A stretch of 64,000 bases of DNA from Verrucomicrobiaceae bacterium (GTDB lineage Bacteria > Verrucomicrobiota > Verrucomicrobiia > Verrucomicrobiales > Verrucomicrobiaceae), in contig JADJPW010000002.1 of assembly GCA_016713035.1 (NCBI GenBank), positions 907,780-971,779 on the forward strand, read 5' to 3'. Shown here in pieces: positions 53,124 to 62,959 of this stretch. How positions within the stretch are numbered: position 1 is the first letter of the stretch; each line of letters starts with the position of its first letter. Position numbers and translations under genes: made by a program. Under the pieces are notes generated by a model. That model worked only from the letters and a program-made list of their open reading frames with translations. It did no database searches and had not been told where the DNA came from.

Positions 53124-53281
53124 GGTGCATGCACCCATTTGCTCGGTCAAAGGAATGATGTCGGTCGAGGCGTGTGCAAAGCCATATCCTGACTCAGTGA
53201 CCATCTTGCGTGCTCCCGACGAAAGAGGCGCGATTGGCTTCCTCAAGAACAAGAGGGGCATCACGCAGCGATCGCCGTGGC

Positions 53282-55279
53282 TCATGGGGCTGCATCGTAG
53301 CGGACGCGGTAGAAGCGGCGGACGCCTGCGGGGGCTGTGTCGGTGGTGGTGATGGTGGTTTCGGTGGCCTGAGAGATGGTGGTGAGGGCGGTCCAGTTTT
53401 GTAGATCGGTGCTGTATTCCCAGTGGCAGTAGAGGCCACGGCGCATGGGGCAGGTGAGGGTGACGGTACCGCTGGGGCCATAGACTTGCTCGGGGATGAG
53501 TGCTTCAGTGAGGATGCTGCCATCAAAGTATTTGAAGGCTAGGGTGGCTGCGCTGGTGCCTGCCTCTGCGCCGATGACGCGGCCATGGTAGTCGTCTTCT
53601 GGGACGTGGATGCCACCCCAGCGGCGGCTTTGACCTGCCTGATCAGCGGCGTCGTAGTAGGTGCACCATTGGAGATCGACGGGAGCGGCGGGTCCGAGGT
53701 CGATGAGCATGCTGTTTGCAGCGTAGGTATGGTGGTGGAAGCCGCCGGGGAAGTTCGGCGTGCCGGTGAGCAGTGTGAGCGCCTCTGCGGCCGCACGGCT
53801 GAAGGTGGAGTGACCGCTGATGTAGCCTGGGAAGGCAGGTGTGTTGAAGGTCTTGCGCTGAAAGGGGACCCAGTCTTTGGCGAGCATCCAGCGCACGGTG
53901 CTCTGATAGGTGGCGGGCTGGCCGGTGCTGGCGGCGGGATTATCTGGATGCTCGGCTGGCCAGGATTTCACGGCGATCTCGCCGATGTGCCATGCGCCGG
54001 GCTGATAGCTGTGGGTGTACATGTCCCAGATGGATTCGTGTTTGCCGCCGGTGGCAGTAGTGGTGGAGGTGATGACTTCGCAGACGTCGGTCTCGAGTGG
54101 CAGGCCTTGGCTGTGGTAGCTGGGGCCGGAGGGATTGCTGCTCTGGCCCCTGGTGCCCATGTAGCGGATCATGGTGATGGGACGTGAGCCGGAATAGTAG
54201 CGCTTGAGGGCCCAGGCGGCGCAGGAGGCATCGTGGGTGGCTGAGGCGAGGGTGAAGTAGGTTTTTACATCCCATTCGAGGTCGTTGAGCACGGGGCCGC
54301 TACCGCGGAATTGCTTCACGAAGCCTGGATCGTCACTCACTTCATTGGCGAGGACTTGCCAGTGACCTGGGGGGGTCTCGGAGTGTGGGCCGTCTGCCCA
54401 GAACTCGGCGAGGACGCGGTAATAGTCGCCTTTGGTGGCGTTGTTGGTGGGGTAGGGCTGGCCGGTGATGGGATTGGTGGTGAAGCCGGTTCCGTCATCG
54501 TTTCCGAGGGTGTTGTTGCCGATGGCTCCTGGGGAGATGTTGATGGTGGCGGTGCTATTGAGCTCGCTGGAGGCGCGGATGACGCTGAGTGCTCCTTCTT
54601 TGTAAATGGTGTCTGTGCTGCTGGGGGTGCCGGGGACGCTGAGCTTTGAGGGGCCGCCGTAGAGGTCGATCCATGGCATCACGGGGTTGTCGCGGGTGAG
54701 GGAGAAGGGGAGTGTGGCGAGTCCCTGGACGCCGACGTAGCCCTGGATGCCGCCAGGTGTGGGGATGCCGTTTTGAGTGACGCTGGCAGAGAGTGCGAGG
54801 GGCTGCCAGAAATTCGGGTCGGTATTGGTGGGGATGCCGACGCCGAGGGGCATGTTGTAGTGCGTGGGGAATTCACCGTTGTTGCCGAGGACGCTGAGGC
54901 TGAGGTTCGGGTCCATGTTTGGGTTCACGGCGGTGGTGTAGGCCTGGGGATAGGTGGTGTTGGTGAATTGGTCTCCAGTGCCCCAGGTGAGGACGGCTTG
55001 GCCGCATCGCTTGCCCAGCTCGGCGGGTGTGGTGAGGGAGGTGAGTGCTGCCTGCGCGGTGGAGGGCGAGTAACCAAAGGCGGTCATCTGTGCATCGAAC
55101 TGTGGCAGGGTGACTCCGGCGCCGATGCTGGAGAGGAAACGACTGCGCAGCACGCGGTAGGCGGCGTAGCTGATGGCTTGGTGGCGTGCGGCTTCTATAT
55201 CGCTAGGCAGGGGGCTGATTTTCTCGTTTTGTACGAAGCCGACTGCGGTGCTGTGATAAGCGGCCCAGGCGTTGTACAT
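53282..55279 (-). pseudogene. Vanadium-dependent haloperoxidase/PAP2-like protein, copy 2, N-terminally truncated
   Basis: A 665-codon frame related along its length to the neighbouring gene upstream (copy 1) but starting at MYNAWAAYHSTAVGF, which corresponds to residue 58 of copy 1; the signal peptide and first 57 residues are missing. The active site is otherwise complete: KRYYSGSRPITMIR, FPGYISGHSTFSRAAAEALT and RRWGGIHVPEDDYHGRVIG are the three motifs of the vanadate/phosphate-binding PAP2/VHPO fold. A C-terminal beta segment (GTVTLTCPMRRGLYCHWEYS, FYRVRYDAAP) follows. Without export signal it is probably non-functional. Its 5' end is fused to the end of copy 1. Confidence 0.85.
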
Positions 55280-57414
55280 GGAATGATGCGGTAGGCGATG
55301 CCTGCGGCGGGTGCGATGTCGGTGAAGCTGCCACTGGTGCTGGTGGCGAAAATTCGTTCAGCGCTATCCGTCCAGGTGGAGAAGTTGGTGCTCTCTTGGA
55401 GCTTGTAGTAGCGCCCGAGAGTCTGTGTCCAGGTGATGAGTGCATTTCCATTCGATTGGATGGTGACGAGCGGGATGACGGTCTCACTCTGAATGGTGCC
55501 GAGCCAGAATTTCTCTGCCTTGGTGAATGCCGTGATGCCTGCCGTGGAGCCGACGATACGTGCGGGGAGGTCATCTTCGACGGGATGGATGCCGCCATAG
55601 CGCCGACTGGCACCAGCCTGATCCGCTGCATCATAGTAACTGGCCCACTGGAGGTCGATATCGACGCTAGGGCCTAGGTCGATCTGCATGGTGTTGGCCA
55701 GGTAGGTATGATGGTGGAAGCCACCAGGAAAGTAGGGGGAGCCCGTGATGAGGGCTAGAGACTCTGCCGCTGCACGACTGAAGGTGGAGTGACCACTGAT
55801 GTAGCCGGGGAAGGCAGGTGTGTTGAAGGTCTTCCGCTGGAAGGGCAGCCAATCACGTCCCAGCATCCAGCGCACGGTGCTCTGGTTCGTCGCGGGGAGG
55901 CCGGAGCTTGCAGGTGGATTATTCGGGTGCTCGCCTGGCCATGATTTGACGGCGATTTGACCGATGTAGTTTGTGCCGGGCTGGTAGCTATTGAGTGCGA
56001 CGCTCCAGATGCTCTGATGCTTGCCCCCAGAGCCTGCGGTGGCGGCGGTGATGACTTCGACGACATCGGTTTGGAGTGGGATGCCCTCGGTGTGGTAAGA
56101 TGGGCCGCTGGGATTGCTGGACTGGCCCTTCGTGCACATGTGGCGGATCATGGTGATGGGGCGTGTGCCGGAGTAGTAGCGCTTCAGGCTCCATGCGGCG
56201 CAGGCTGCATCATGGACAGAGCCGGCGAGGGACATGTAGGTCTTTACATCCCATTCCAGGTCATTGACGACTGGCCCAGTGCCACGGAGGCGCTTGGAGA
56301 AGCCGGGCATGTCTGCGACTTGATTGGCAATGACGTGCCAGTGACCGGGCGGTGTCTCAGAGTGTGGTCCATCAGCCCAATACTCTGCGAGGACGCGGTA
56401 GAAGTCGCCCTTGGGCACATTATTGGCCGTGTAGGTGCCACCCGTGACGGGGTTCGTCGCGTAGCCTGTGCCAGACTCTGTGCCGATTGGGTTATTGCCC
56501 CAAGAGGCGGGTGAGATGTCGATGGTGCCGGTGTCGTTGAGCACGGCACTTTTTTGCAGCACATCGATTCCACCAGCCTTGTACAGCGCATCAGTGCTGC
56601 TTGGGTTCCCTGGCGTACTTAGCTTCGATGGTGGGCCGATGTCGATCCACGGGAGGAGATTGCTCGGACGTGTCAGGCTGAAGGCTTTCGTGCTCAATCC
56701 CTGCACACCGACAAAAGACTGCGCCCCGCCGGGAATGGGGATGCCATTTTGTGTGACGCCGGTACTGAGATCGAGCGGCTGCCAGAGATTTGGATCGGTG
56801 CCTGAGGGGATGCCGTAGCCGAGAGGCATGTTGGGCTGGAAGTTCACATTCGTGCCCAGCACACTCATGGGGACGCTCATGTTCGGATTCACGCTGCTGG
56901 TATAGGCCTGTGGATGCGTGGTGTTGCTAAAACCATCCGTAGGCCCCCAATTCAAAACCATCTGGCCGATACGACGGCCTACTTCGGCTGGTGTGGTGCC
57001 GCTGGTCACGGCTCCTTGGCCAAAGCTAGTCGAGTATCCGAGTCCGGTCAGGGTGGCATCCAGACTCGGTAGCGTGGTGCCCGCTCCGACACTGGCGGCG
57101 AATCGACTGCGCAGCACGCGATACGCTGCGTAGCTGATCGCCTCATGTCGGGCCAGCTCGATATCCACGGGCAAGGGCGATATTTTTTCATTGAACTGAT
57201 ATCCCACCGCCGTCGTCGAGTAAGCCGCCCAGGCATTGTACATCGCCATCGCTGCGTGATGCAGATTCCGCGCATGTCCTGGCGGATTCGGCACGTCGCG
57301 GCGGATGGCATCGAGAAGCTCTTCGTTCCAGATACGAGCTACGGATTGCCCGTAAGACCCTGTGAGGGGAGCGACCACCGCCACCAAGGCGATGAGAATG
57401 GTGCGAATATTCAT
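55195..57414 (-). CDS. Exported vanadium-dependent haloperoxidase/PAP2-like protein, copy 1
   Basis: About 739 residues from ATG at 57414. Signal peptide MNIRTILIALVAVVAPLTGS is followed by ARIWNEELLDAIRRDVPNPP and a long helical domain. Active-site motifs: KRYYSGTRPITMIR, FPGYISGHSTFSRAAAESLA and RRYGGIHPVEDDLPARIVG. Such enzymes bind vanadate and oxidise halides, or act as phosphatases; which is not decidable here. The C-terminal beta segment ITWTQTLGRYYKLQESTNFS ends in AYRII, after which the frame crosses into copy 2 sequence in another frame and stops at 55195. So the last few natural codons are lost, yet the catalytic domain is complete. Confidence 0.85.
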   Translation of the reverse strand: MNIRTILIALVAVVAPLTGSYGQSVARIWNEELLDAIRRDVPNPPGHARNLHHAAMAMYNAWAAYSTTAVGYQFNEKISPLPVDIELARHEAISYAAYRVLRSRFAASVGAGTTLPSLDATLTGLGYSTSFGQGAVTSGTTPAEVGRRIGQMVLNWGPTDGFSNTTHPQAYTSSVNPNMSVPMSVLGTNVNFQPNMPLGYGIPSGTDPNLWQPLDLSTGVTQNGIPIPGGAQSFVGVQGLSTKAFSLTRPSNLLPWIDIGPPSKLSTPGNPSSTDALYKAGGIDVLQKSAVLNDTGTIDISPASWGNNPIGTESGTGYATNPVTGGTYTANNVPKGDFYRVLAEYWADGPHSETPPGHWHVIANQVADMPGFSKRLRGTGPVVNDLEWDVKTYMSLAGSVHDAACAAWSLKRYYSGTRPITMIRHMCTKGQSSNPSGPSYHTEGIPLQTDVVEVITAATAGSGGKHQSIWSVALNSYQPGTNYIGQIAVKSWPGEHPNNPPASSGLPATNQSTVRWMLGRDWLPFQRKTFNTPAFPGYISGHSTFSRAAAESLALITGSPYFPGGFHHHTYLANTMQIDLGPSVDIDLQWASYYDAADQAGASRRYGGIHPVEDDLPARIVGSTAGITAFTKAEKFWLGTIQSETVIPLVTIQSNGNALITWTQTLGRYYKLQESTNFSTWTDSAERIFATSTSGSFTDIAPAAGIAYRIIPCTTPGPLITAPQSASYKTRKSAPCLAI

Positions 57415-57440
57415 AGAAAGAGAAAAAGGAAAAAACCAGC

Positions 57441-58101
57441 TCAACGAATCATGCGGGCACGGCGTAGATGCAGCGCCAATCCTGCACTGAGCAGCAACAC
57501 GGCCCCTGCGGGCTCTGGCAGCGGCACCAGCATGAGCCGGTCGCTATTCGAAATATCGCCCGTGCTGCTGCCGCGGACAATGGTGTCGATTTCCATGTTG
57601 TTCAGCGTCTCGGAGCCCAGATCATTCGGGAAGAACCAGCCGGATGAGGCGGTGAAGATACCCCACTCTGTCGCGGTGATCGGGCTGGAGCTGTTAAAGA
57701 CCCATGCGTAGAGTTGGGTGCCTGTCGGCAGGTATGATGGCGATGTTATTGAATCCCGCCATGAATCCGCCTGGCGTCATGAAGTCATTCACGATGACCA
57801 TGCTTCCTGGATTGCCGGACTGGGACAGCGTGCCCGCTCCCAGCACTCCCTCAGCGAGTGGTGTGAAAAGTGAATTCAGCATCGTGTAGTCACTACTCGT
57901 CTGCATCAGCGCAACATTCCCGCCGCTGGTATTGAAGCTGCCGTAACGGATCACGCTGCCCACAGGCAGCAGATTCCCGTCGCTCGTTGCAAATTTGGGC
58001 CCCAGTGGAGACTCCGCGAGGCTAGTCACAGAGATGGACACGGCGGCCTGCGCAGCCTGCGCGGCTACTAGGGCCAGGAGAGTGAGGACGAGCTTTTTCA
58101 T
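57441..58101 (-). pseudogene. PEP-CTERM surface protein, frameshifted
   Basis: Starts at ATG 58101 with signal peptide MKKLVLTLLALVAAQAAQA. The frame reads to NNIAIIPADRHPTLRM, then stops. The frame shifted by one base near 57725-57730 continues GTQLYAWVFNSSSPITATEW and, further on, LPEPAGAVLLLSAGLALHLR followed by RARMIR, which is a PEP-CTERM sorting signal (PEP motif, hydrophobic helix, arginine-rich end). An extra base, or two missing bases, in CCTGCCGACAGGC explains the break. Shared FTPLAEGVLGAG wording links it to the next gene. An exosortase should exist elsewhere in the genome. Confidence 0.82.
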
Positions 58102-58149
58102 ATCAGAGCGGGGAATGTTTTTTGGGGCGAAAAGTGTGGAAAATAAAAA

Positions 58150-59089
58150 TTACGGTGCCGTATCAAAGCGCACCCGCCAGAAGCAGGGTGTGGAGCTGCT
58201 GGCGGTGCTCTCCAGAGTGTCAAAATCAGCATCCGTGGCAGTCACAGCCGCTGCCGCAGGCTGCCACGTTTTCAGATCCGCAGAGCACTCTGCCACCACC
58301 GTCACGCCGGGCAGATTTTCGGACGTTTGAAGCGGAAAGTCACCGTGCCACCGCCAGTCTGCGCCAGTAGCTCTGTGCGCGGATCGCTGCGGGCCGCAGG
58401 ATTCAGCCGCCACGCATATTCGGCGATGTTTTGCACCCCATCACCATCTGGGTCGGCCAGATTATTCGTCACAGTGGCAGGGGCATGGATCGAGTAATTC
58501 TGCCAAGCCCAGTTCCCATACGTCGCTGGCACATCGATGAGGCGGAGCTGCCCCGTGGCGGTGCTACCTGGAGCGTCGAGACACTGGCCCCCGTATTGAG
58601 CGTGCGATTCCCCAGCTCTGGCGGTGCCGTCCACTCAGGCGCAGTGTAGAGTCCCCATTGCGTCGCTTGATCAGGATCAGCATGATTAAAGACCCCACAT
58701 ACAGCCGCGTGCCCGGTGGCAAATACGCCGCGCTGATGTTCGTGATCGAGCCAAAGAGATCCCCCGCAGCAGGGAAGCCATTCGCACGCAGCACGGAGCC
58801 TGCTCCATCCGCCTGGTCGGCAGGCTCCCGCACCCACGAAGCCCTCCGCCAGCGGCGAGAAGACCGATTTCAGCCACGCATAGTCGCCCTGGCTATTGAG
58901 TACCGCGTCACGCGTCTCATCAGGCAATGAAAAGGTGCCCAGCCGCACCGCACAGCCCGCAGGCAGCGCGGTGCCATTTTTCGTCGTGAATTTCGCACCA
59001 CCCACACTGCTTAGAGTGATCGTGCCTGCTTGCAGTGCGGTGCTGGTCATCGCCAGCGTCATTCCAAAACGGATCGAGGAGAGTTTCAT
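58150..59089 (-). pseudogene. Exported hypothetical protein with at least four frameshifts
   Basis: From ATG 59089 (MKLSSIRFGMTLAMTSTALQ) the frames must be joined as follows: FSPLAEGFVGAG, then EPADQADGAGSVLRANGFPA..TRLYVG, then VFNHADPDQATQWGLYTAPE..STLQV, then TATGQLRLIDVPATYGNWAW..VTFRFKR, then PENLPGVTVVAECSADLKTW to the end FWRVRFDTAP. Three of the four switches fit a single-base deletion. It is a paralogue of the PEP-CTERM gene in its first half, with a verrucomicrobial DPDGDGVQNIAEYAW tail in place of the PEP-CTERM signal. Confidence 0.75.
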
Positions 59090-59120
59090 GGGCTTACTCG
59101 TGTGTTTTGCAGGGTTCTCA

Positions 59121-60118
59121 TCAGGGGCTACGCCCACAGGGGCCAGTTACGTTCTTGGCTGAGTTCACATTGATCACCGCACCCGTGCCGGCGCTCACGT
59201 TCACCGCGTCGCCATTTTGGGCCGTGCCGACATTCATCAGACTACTGCCGGTGCTCAGGTAAGTGCCTGTCTGCGTCAAGCTGCCTGGATTGAGCGTCAC
59301 CAGCGAGTCATTGAAGGGCTGTAAGCTCGTCGTGATCCCCAGTGCTCCCAGCGTCGTATTGGTCCCCCCCAACGGATTCATCGCGCCGATGATGTTCGGC
59401 ACATTCGCATGGGCCCGGATGCGTGTCGGCGTGGTCTTCAGATGGCAGACCTCGCCTTTGCCGAAGAGCACCGCCTTCGCCGTGCCCACCTGTATCACAA
59501 ATCCCTGTCCAGGCCGCACCACCACATTCGTCGAGTCCACTCCCAGCACGGTGATCCAGGTATTGGAAAGCTGCTGTAAAAATAACTCGTTTGCAGCCCA
59601 TTGCTGCCAAACAGACTGATCGTATCGCTAAACGGCGTGAATCCACCGCCATCCGGCAGCAGGCCACCCAGCGTCGTGTGCTTCCGCACCACAAAGACCA
59701 TGCCATTGGTCAATCCAGCCTCCGCAGGTGTCGTGTCCAGTTTCAGCGTATCCTCCGTATTCCAAAGAATATCCAGTGCCAGCCCGGCACCCCCGCCTGA
59801 AAGCGGCTCCGCATAATGCTGATTAAAGGCCCCCACCGTCCATCCTGGGGCTGAGAACTGCACCAGCGCCTTTCCATCCCCATCGGCCGTCACAGTCGCC
59901 GCGGCCCCTTCGTAGGCATTCGCCGTAACCAATCCACACACCCATGCCGAGTTCCCCGAGGGCAGATCCCAAGTTGTAAAGCCTACAATGCTCGAGGTCG
60001 CAGCCTGGCTACTCCCTAGCGGCCAAAATGCGCCCAGGGCGGTAAAAACCCATACGATCAATTGCGTCGGAAGACGACCGTGGCGCAAAACAGAGGGGGA
60101 TTCGAGAAAAGAGGCCAT
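59121..60118 (-). pseudogene. Exported hypothetical protein (TIGR02597-like) with one frameshift
   Basis: ATG at 60118, signal peptide through FTALGAFWPLGSSQAA, then SSIVGFTTWDLPSGNSAWVC and repeated beta segments like TIGR02597-type verrucomicrobial proteins. The frame breaks after SYFYSSF near 59567-59569 (AAA, minus TTT); one added T restores SNTWITVLGVDSTNVVVRPG and on to NSAKNVTGPCGRSP at 59121. Family assignment is by wording only and could be wrong. Function unknown. Confidence 0.65.
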
Positions 60119-60321
60119 GTTGGTTAATAGAACTTAATTTATTACAATTTGAATACAATGTCCAAAGAAATTATAAATATGATGCTATCCAAAACTGACA
60201 AAACTGGACATTTTCTGTTCAAAGACCCCTCGACATCGCGTTTTGCCCCCGTCAGGCCCAATCAGGCGGAAACCTCCCGCAACTTGCCCGCCGACTCATC
60301 GTTTCATGCCGCACTCACGCC

Positions 60322-62400
60322 ATGAAATTGACAATCCTGCCCCTAGTCGCCCTCACCTTGCTCACCAGCGGCCTCCGAGCAGAAAATGAGGTCTATCGCA
60401 CCTGGACCGACACACAGGGCCGCAAGATCGAGGCCACCTTCCGCGGTATCGAGGGCGAAAACATCTTCCTCCAGGTCCGCAACGGCTTCGTCCACCGCCT
60501 TCCACTCACCAAACTCAGCGCCGCAGATCAAGAAGCCGCCAAAAGCTCAAACCCGAAGGCCTCGGCATCCCCGCCGACCCCAATCTCGCCCAGGCCGCCG
60601 CACTCATCGACCTCTTCGTCGATGGTGTGCTCGCCAAAGCAGGCCAAAGCCCAATCCGCTCGCCAGCGACGAGCAGTTCATCCGCCGCGTCTATCTCGAC
60701 ATCGCAGGCCGCATCCCCACACGGGAGGAAGCCCTCGCCTTCATCACCGACACCAGCGTTTCGAAGCGGGCCAAGGTCATCGACCAGCTCCTCGGCTCCG
60801 ACGGCTACCGCAGCCATCTTTTCAACTACCTAGCCGACATGCTCCGCGTGGCCGACGTGGCGCAGAAAGCACGCTTCTACACCTACCAGGACTGGTTGAA
60901 GGGCCAGATCAACGACAACATCCCGTGGGACAAAATGGTGCGCAACATGATGAGCGCCGACGGCAAACTGCTCGACAACGGTGCCACCGGTTACCTCCTG
61001 CGTGACGCCGGCATGCGGCTCGATAATTTGAGCCTCACCCTCAGCACCTTCCTCGGGGCCAATGTCTCCTGCGCCCAGTGCCACGACCACCCCTTCGCCG
61101 ACTGGACGCAGCGCCAGTTCTATGAAATGGCCGCCTTCTTTGGCGCTACCGAACCTACGGCACACGCGGCAATGCTGGCTACAACGGCAAAGAAATGCGC
61201 CAAGTGCTCCAGTCTATCGACGACAAACGGCTCCAGCAGCAGGCCAAAAACATCCTCCGCGTCAATGCCATGGCCGTCGCCGACGGCAGCGAAAACGACC
61301 TCAAACTCCCCGACGACTACAAATACACCGACGGCAAACCTGGCGACCCCGTGAAGCCCAAACTCGTCACCTGGAGCGACGACAAGACCAAAAGGCCTAC
61401 CAAGGCGTCCAGACCAAAAACGAAGAAGACCTCCGCACCCAGTTCGCCACGTGGATGACCTCGCCGGACAATCCGCGCTTTGCCATGACCATCGCCAATC
61501 GCCTGTGGAAGCGGGCCTTCGGCATCGGCATCAAAGAACCCGTCACCGACCTCGACGACCCCGCCGCCAGTGTGAACCCTGCCCTACTCCACCACCTCGC
61601 CAGTGAGATGGTGCGGCTGAAGTTCGACATGAAGCAGTTCATGCGCCTGCTCTACAACACCCAGGCCTATCAGCGGGAAGCCACCAGCTACGACATCGCC
61701 GACGGCGGCCCCTACCTCTTCCCCGGCCCCGTTTTGCGCCGCATGAGCGCCGAGCAGGCCTGGGACTCCTGCGCCACCCTCGTCGTCGGCGCCGACGTGG
61801 ACAAATTCCACGCCCATCGCGGCGAGACTTACTCCAAAGTCATGAAAGTGAACTTCGGCGAAGACGCCACCAAAGAAAGCATCGTCGCCGACATCGCCAA
61901 AAGCCGCTCAGGCATGCGCCAATATGGCGGAGCCAAATCAGCGCCCAAAAAGAACAAAAAGAAGCGCCCCATGCAGGCCGCCAACACCGACGGCGACGAC
62001 AGCGTCGAAATCACACCGCCCATCCGCAACGGCCTCGTCCTCGCCCGCGCCAGCGAACTACCGCAGCCGGAAAAAGACCAGCACTTCCTCCGCATGTTCG
62101 GCCAGAGCGACCGCCAGATCGCCGACAGCAGCAGCGACGAAGGCAGCATCCCCAAGTGCTCATGCTCATGAACGGCGAAGCCCAACGCGTCATCGGTCAA
62201 AGCGACTCCCTCGTCATCCAAACCGCCACCGCCCAAAAAACACCCGAGCAGCAAGTCGAAAGCCTTTATCTGAGCTTCTTCAGCCGCAAACCCACTCAGG
62301 ACGAACTCGCCGACTCCGTCGCCGCCCTCGGCAACGGCCTCACCCCCGCGACCTCAGGCGGGTGCTGTTTAACACGCGTGAGTTCGTCTTCGTCGAGTAG
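60322..62400 (+). pseudogene. Second SHD1-DUF1549-DUF1553 gene, broken by six single-base deletions
   Basis: Paralogue of the gene at 44933. It starts with signal peptide MKLTILPLVALTLLTSGLRA and SHD1-like RTWTDTQGRKIEATFRGIEG. Reading resumes after each break in the next frame: near 60540 (LKPEGLGIPADPNLAQAAAL), 60650 (NPLASDEQFIRRVYLDIAGR), 61153 (TYGTRGNAGYNGKEMRQVLQ), 61393 (KAYQGVQTKNEEDLRTQFAT), 62153 (VLMLMNGEAQRVIGQSDSLV) and 62353 (DLRRVLFNTREFVFVE). The CAQCHDHPF motif is intact. Every break is repaired by adding one base. No in-frame stop substitution was seen in this gene. Confidence 0.88.
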
Positions 62401-62579
62401 CTCCAAACCAGAAAGCGCTCACATGAAGCTCATCCGGCAGACAAACCTCGCGCCAGCGTCGCGGAGTGCGGTGGCAGAGGGCCAAGGCGCAAGCCCTTGC
62501 CCCGTCGACACCGCTGTCGCAGGCCGACACACGCCCAAAGGCCAACGAACCCGCTGCAATGCCTTTATATATATTCTAA
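62401..62579. other. Spacer with imperfect palindrome-like element
   Basis: Between the broken cytochrome gene and the small membrane gene. GCGTCGCGGAGTGCGGTGGC (from about 62457) and GTCGACACCGCTGTCGCAGG (from about 62504) are partly complementary. AT-rich TTTATATATATTCTAAATG lies directly before the next start and may be a promoter. Nothing else is recognised. Confidence 0.4.
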
Positions 62580-62582
62580 ATG

Positions 62583-62908
62583 ATGAACCCAATCCAATTC
62601 TCCTCACAAGTCTTCCCGCCGGCTTTGTTGGAGCTGGATTCATCCTATATTTGGTCGCCTACTGGGGGACGCTACTCTACATTCTCTCTAAGAATCATAT
62701 AGCACCCAGAGCGCATCCTTTGGTTTTCTCGTCATCACTTTGGCTACAGTCAGGTGGTCTGCTCACTTATTGGTTCCTGGGATTGATGCAGCTCTTCGAC
62801 TCACGAGATGATGAGAAAACAGCACCAATAACAGTTCCCCAGACGGCCCTGATCTCAAGAAGGGGGCAAAGACTCCTTCCCCCGGTGTGGCAACTGGATT
62901 CCGCCTGA
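62583..62908 (+). pseudogene. Small two-helix membrane protein, frameshifted near its start
   Basis: Starting at ATG 62583 (MNPIQFSSQVFP), one added base in TTCCCGCC would continue with AGFVGAGFILYLVAYWGTLL and later SLWLQSGGLLTYWFLGLMQL, giving two membrane helices and a polar tail of about 108 residues. The alternative is an in-frame start much further upstream, which is less likely. AT-richer than its neighbours and interposed between two genes that are usually adjacent, so probably inserted. No family recognised. Confidence 0.5.
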
Positions 62909-62959
62909 TACGACTCAATGCTCGAACTGCCATTCCTCATTCAAAGACGCCTAACCCCC

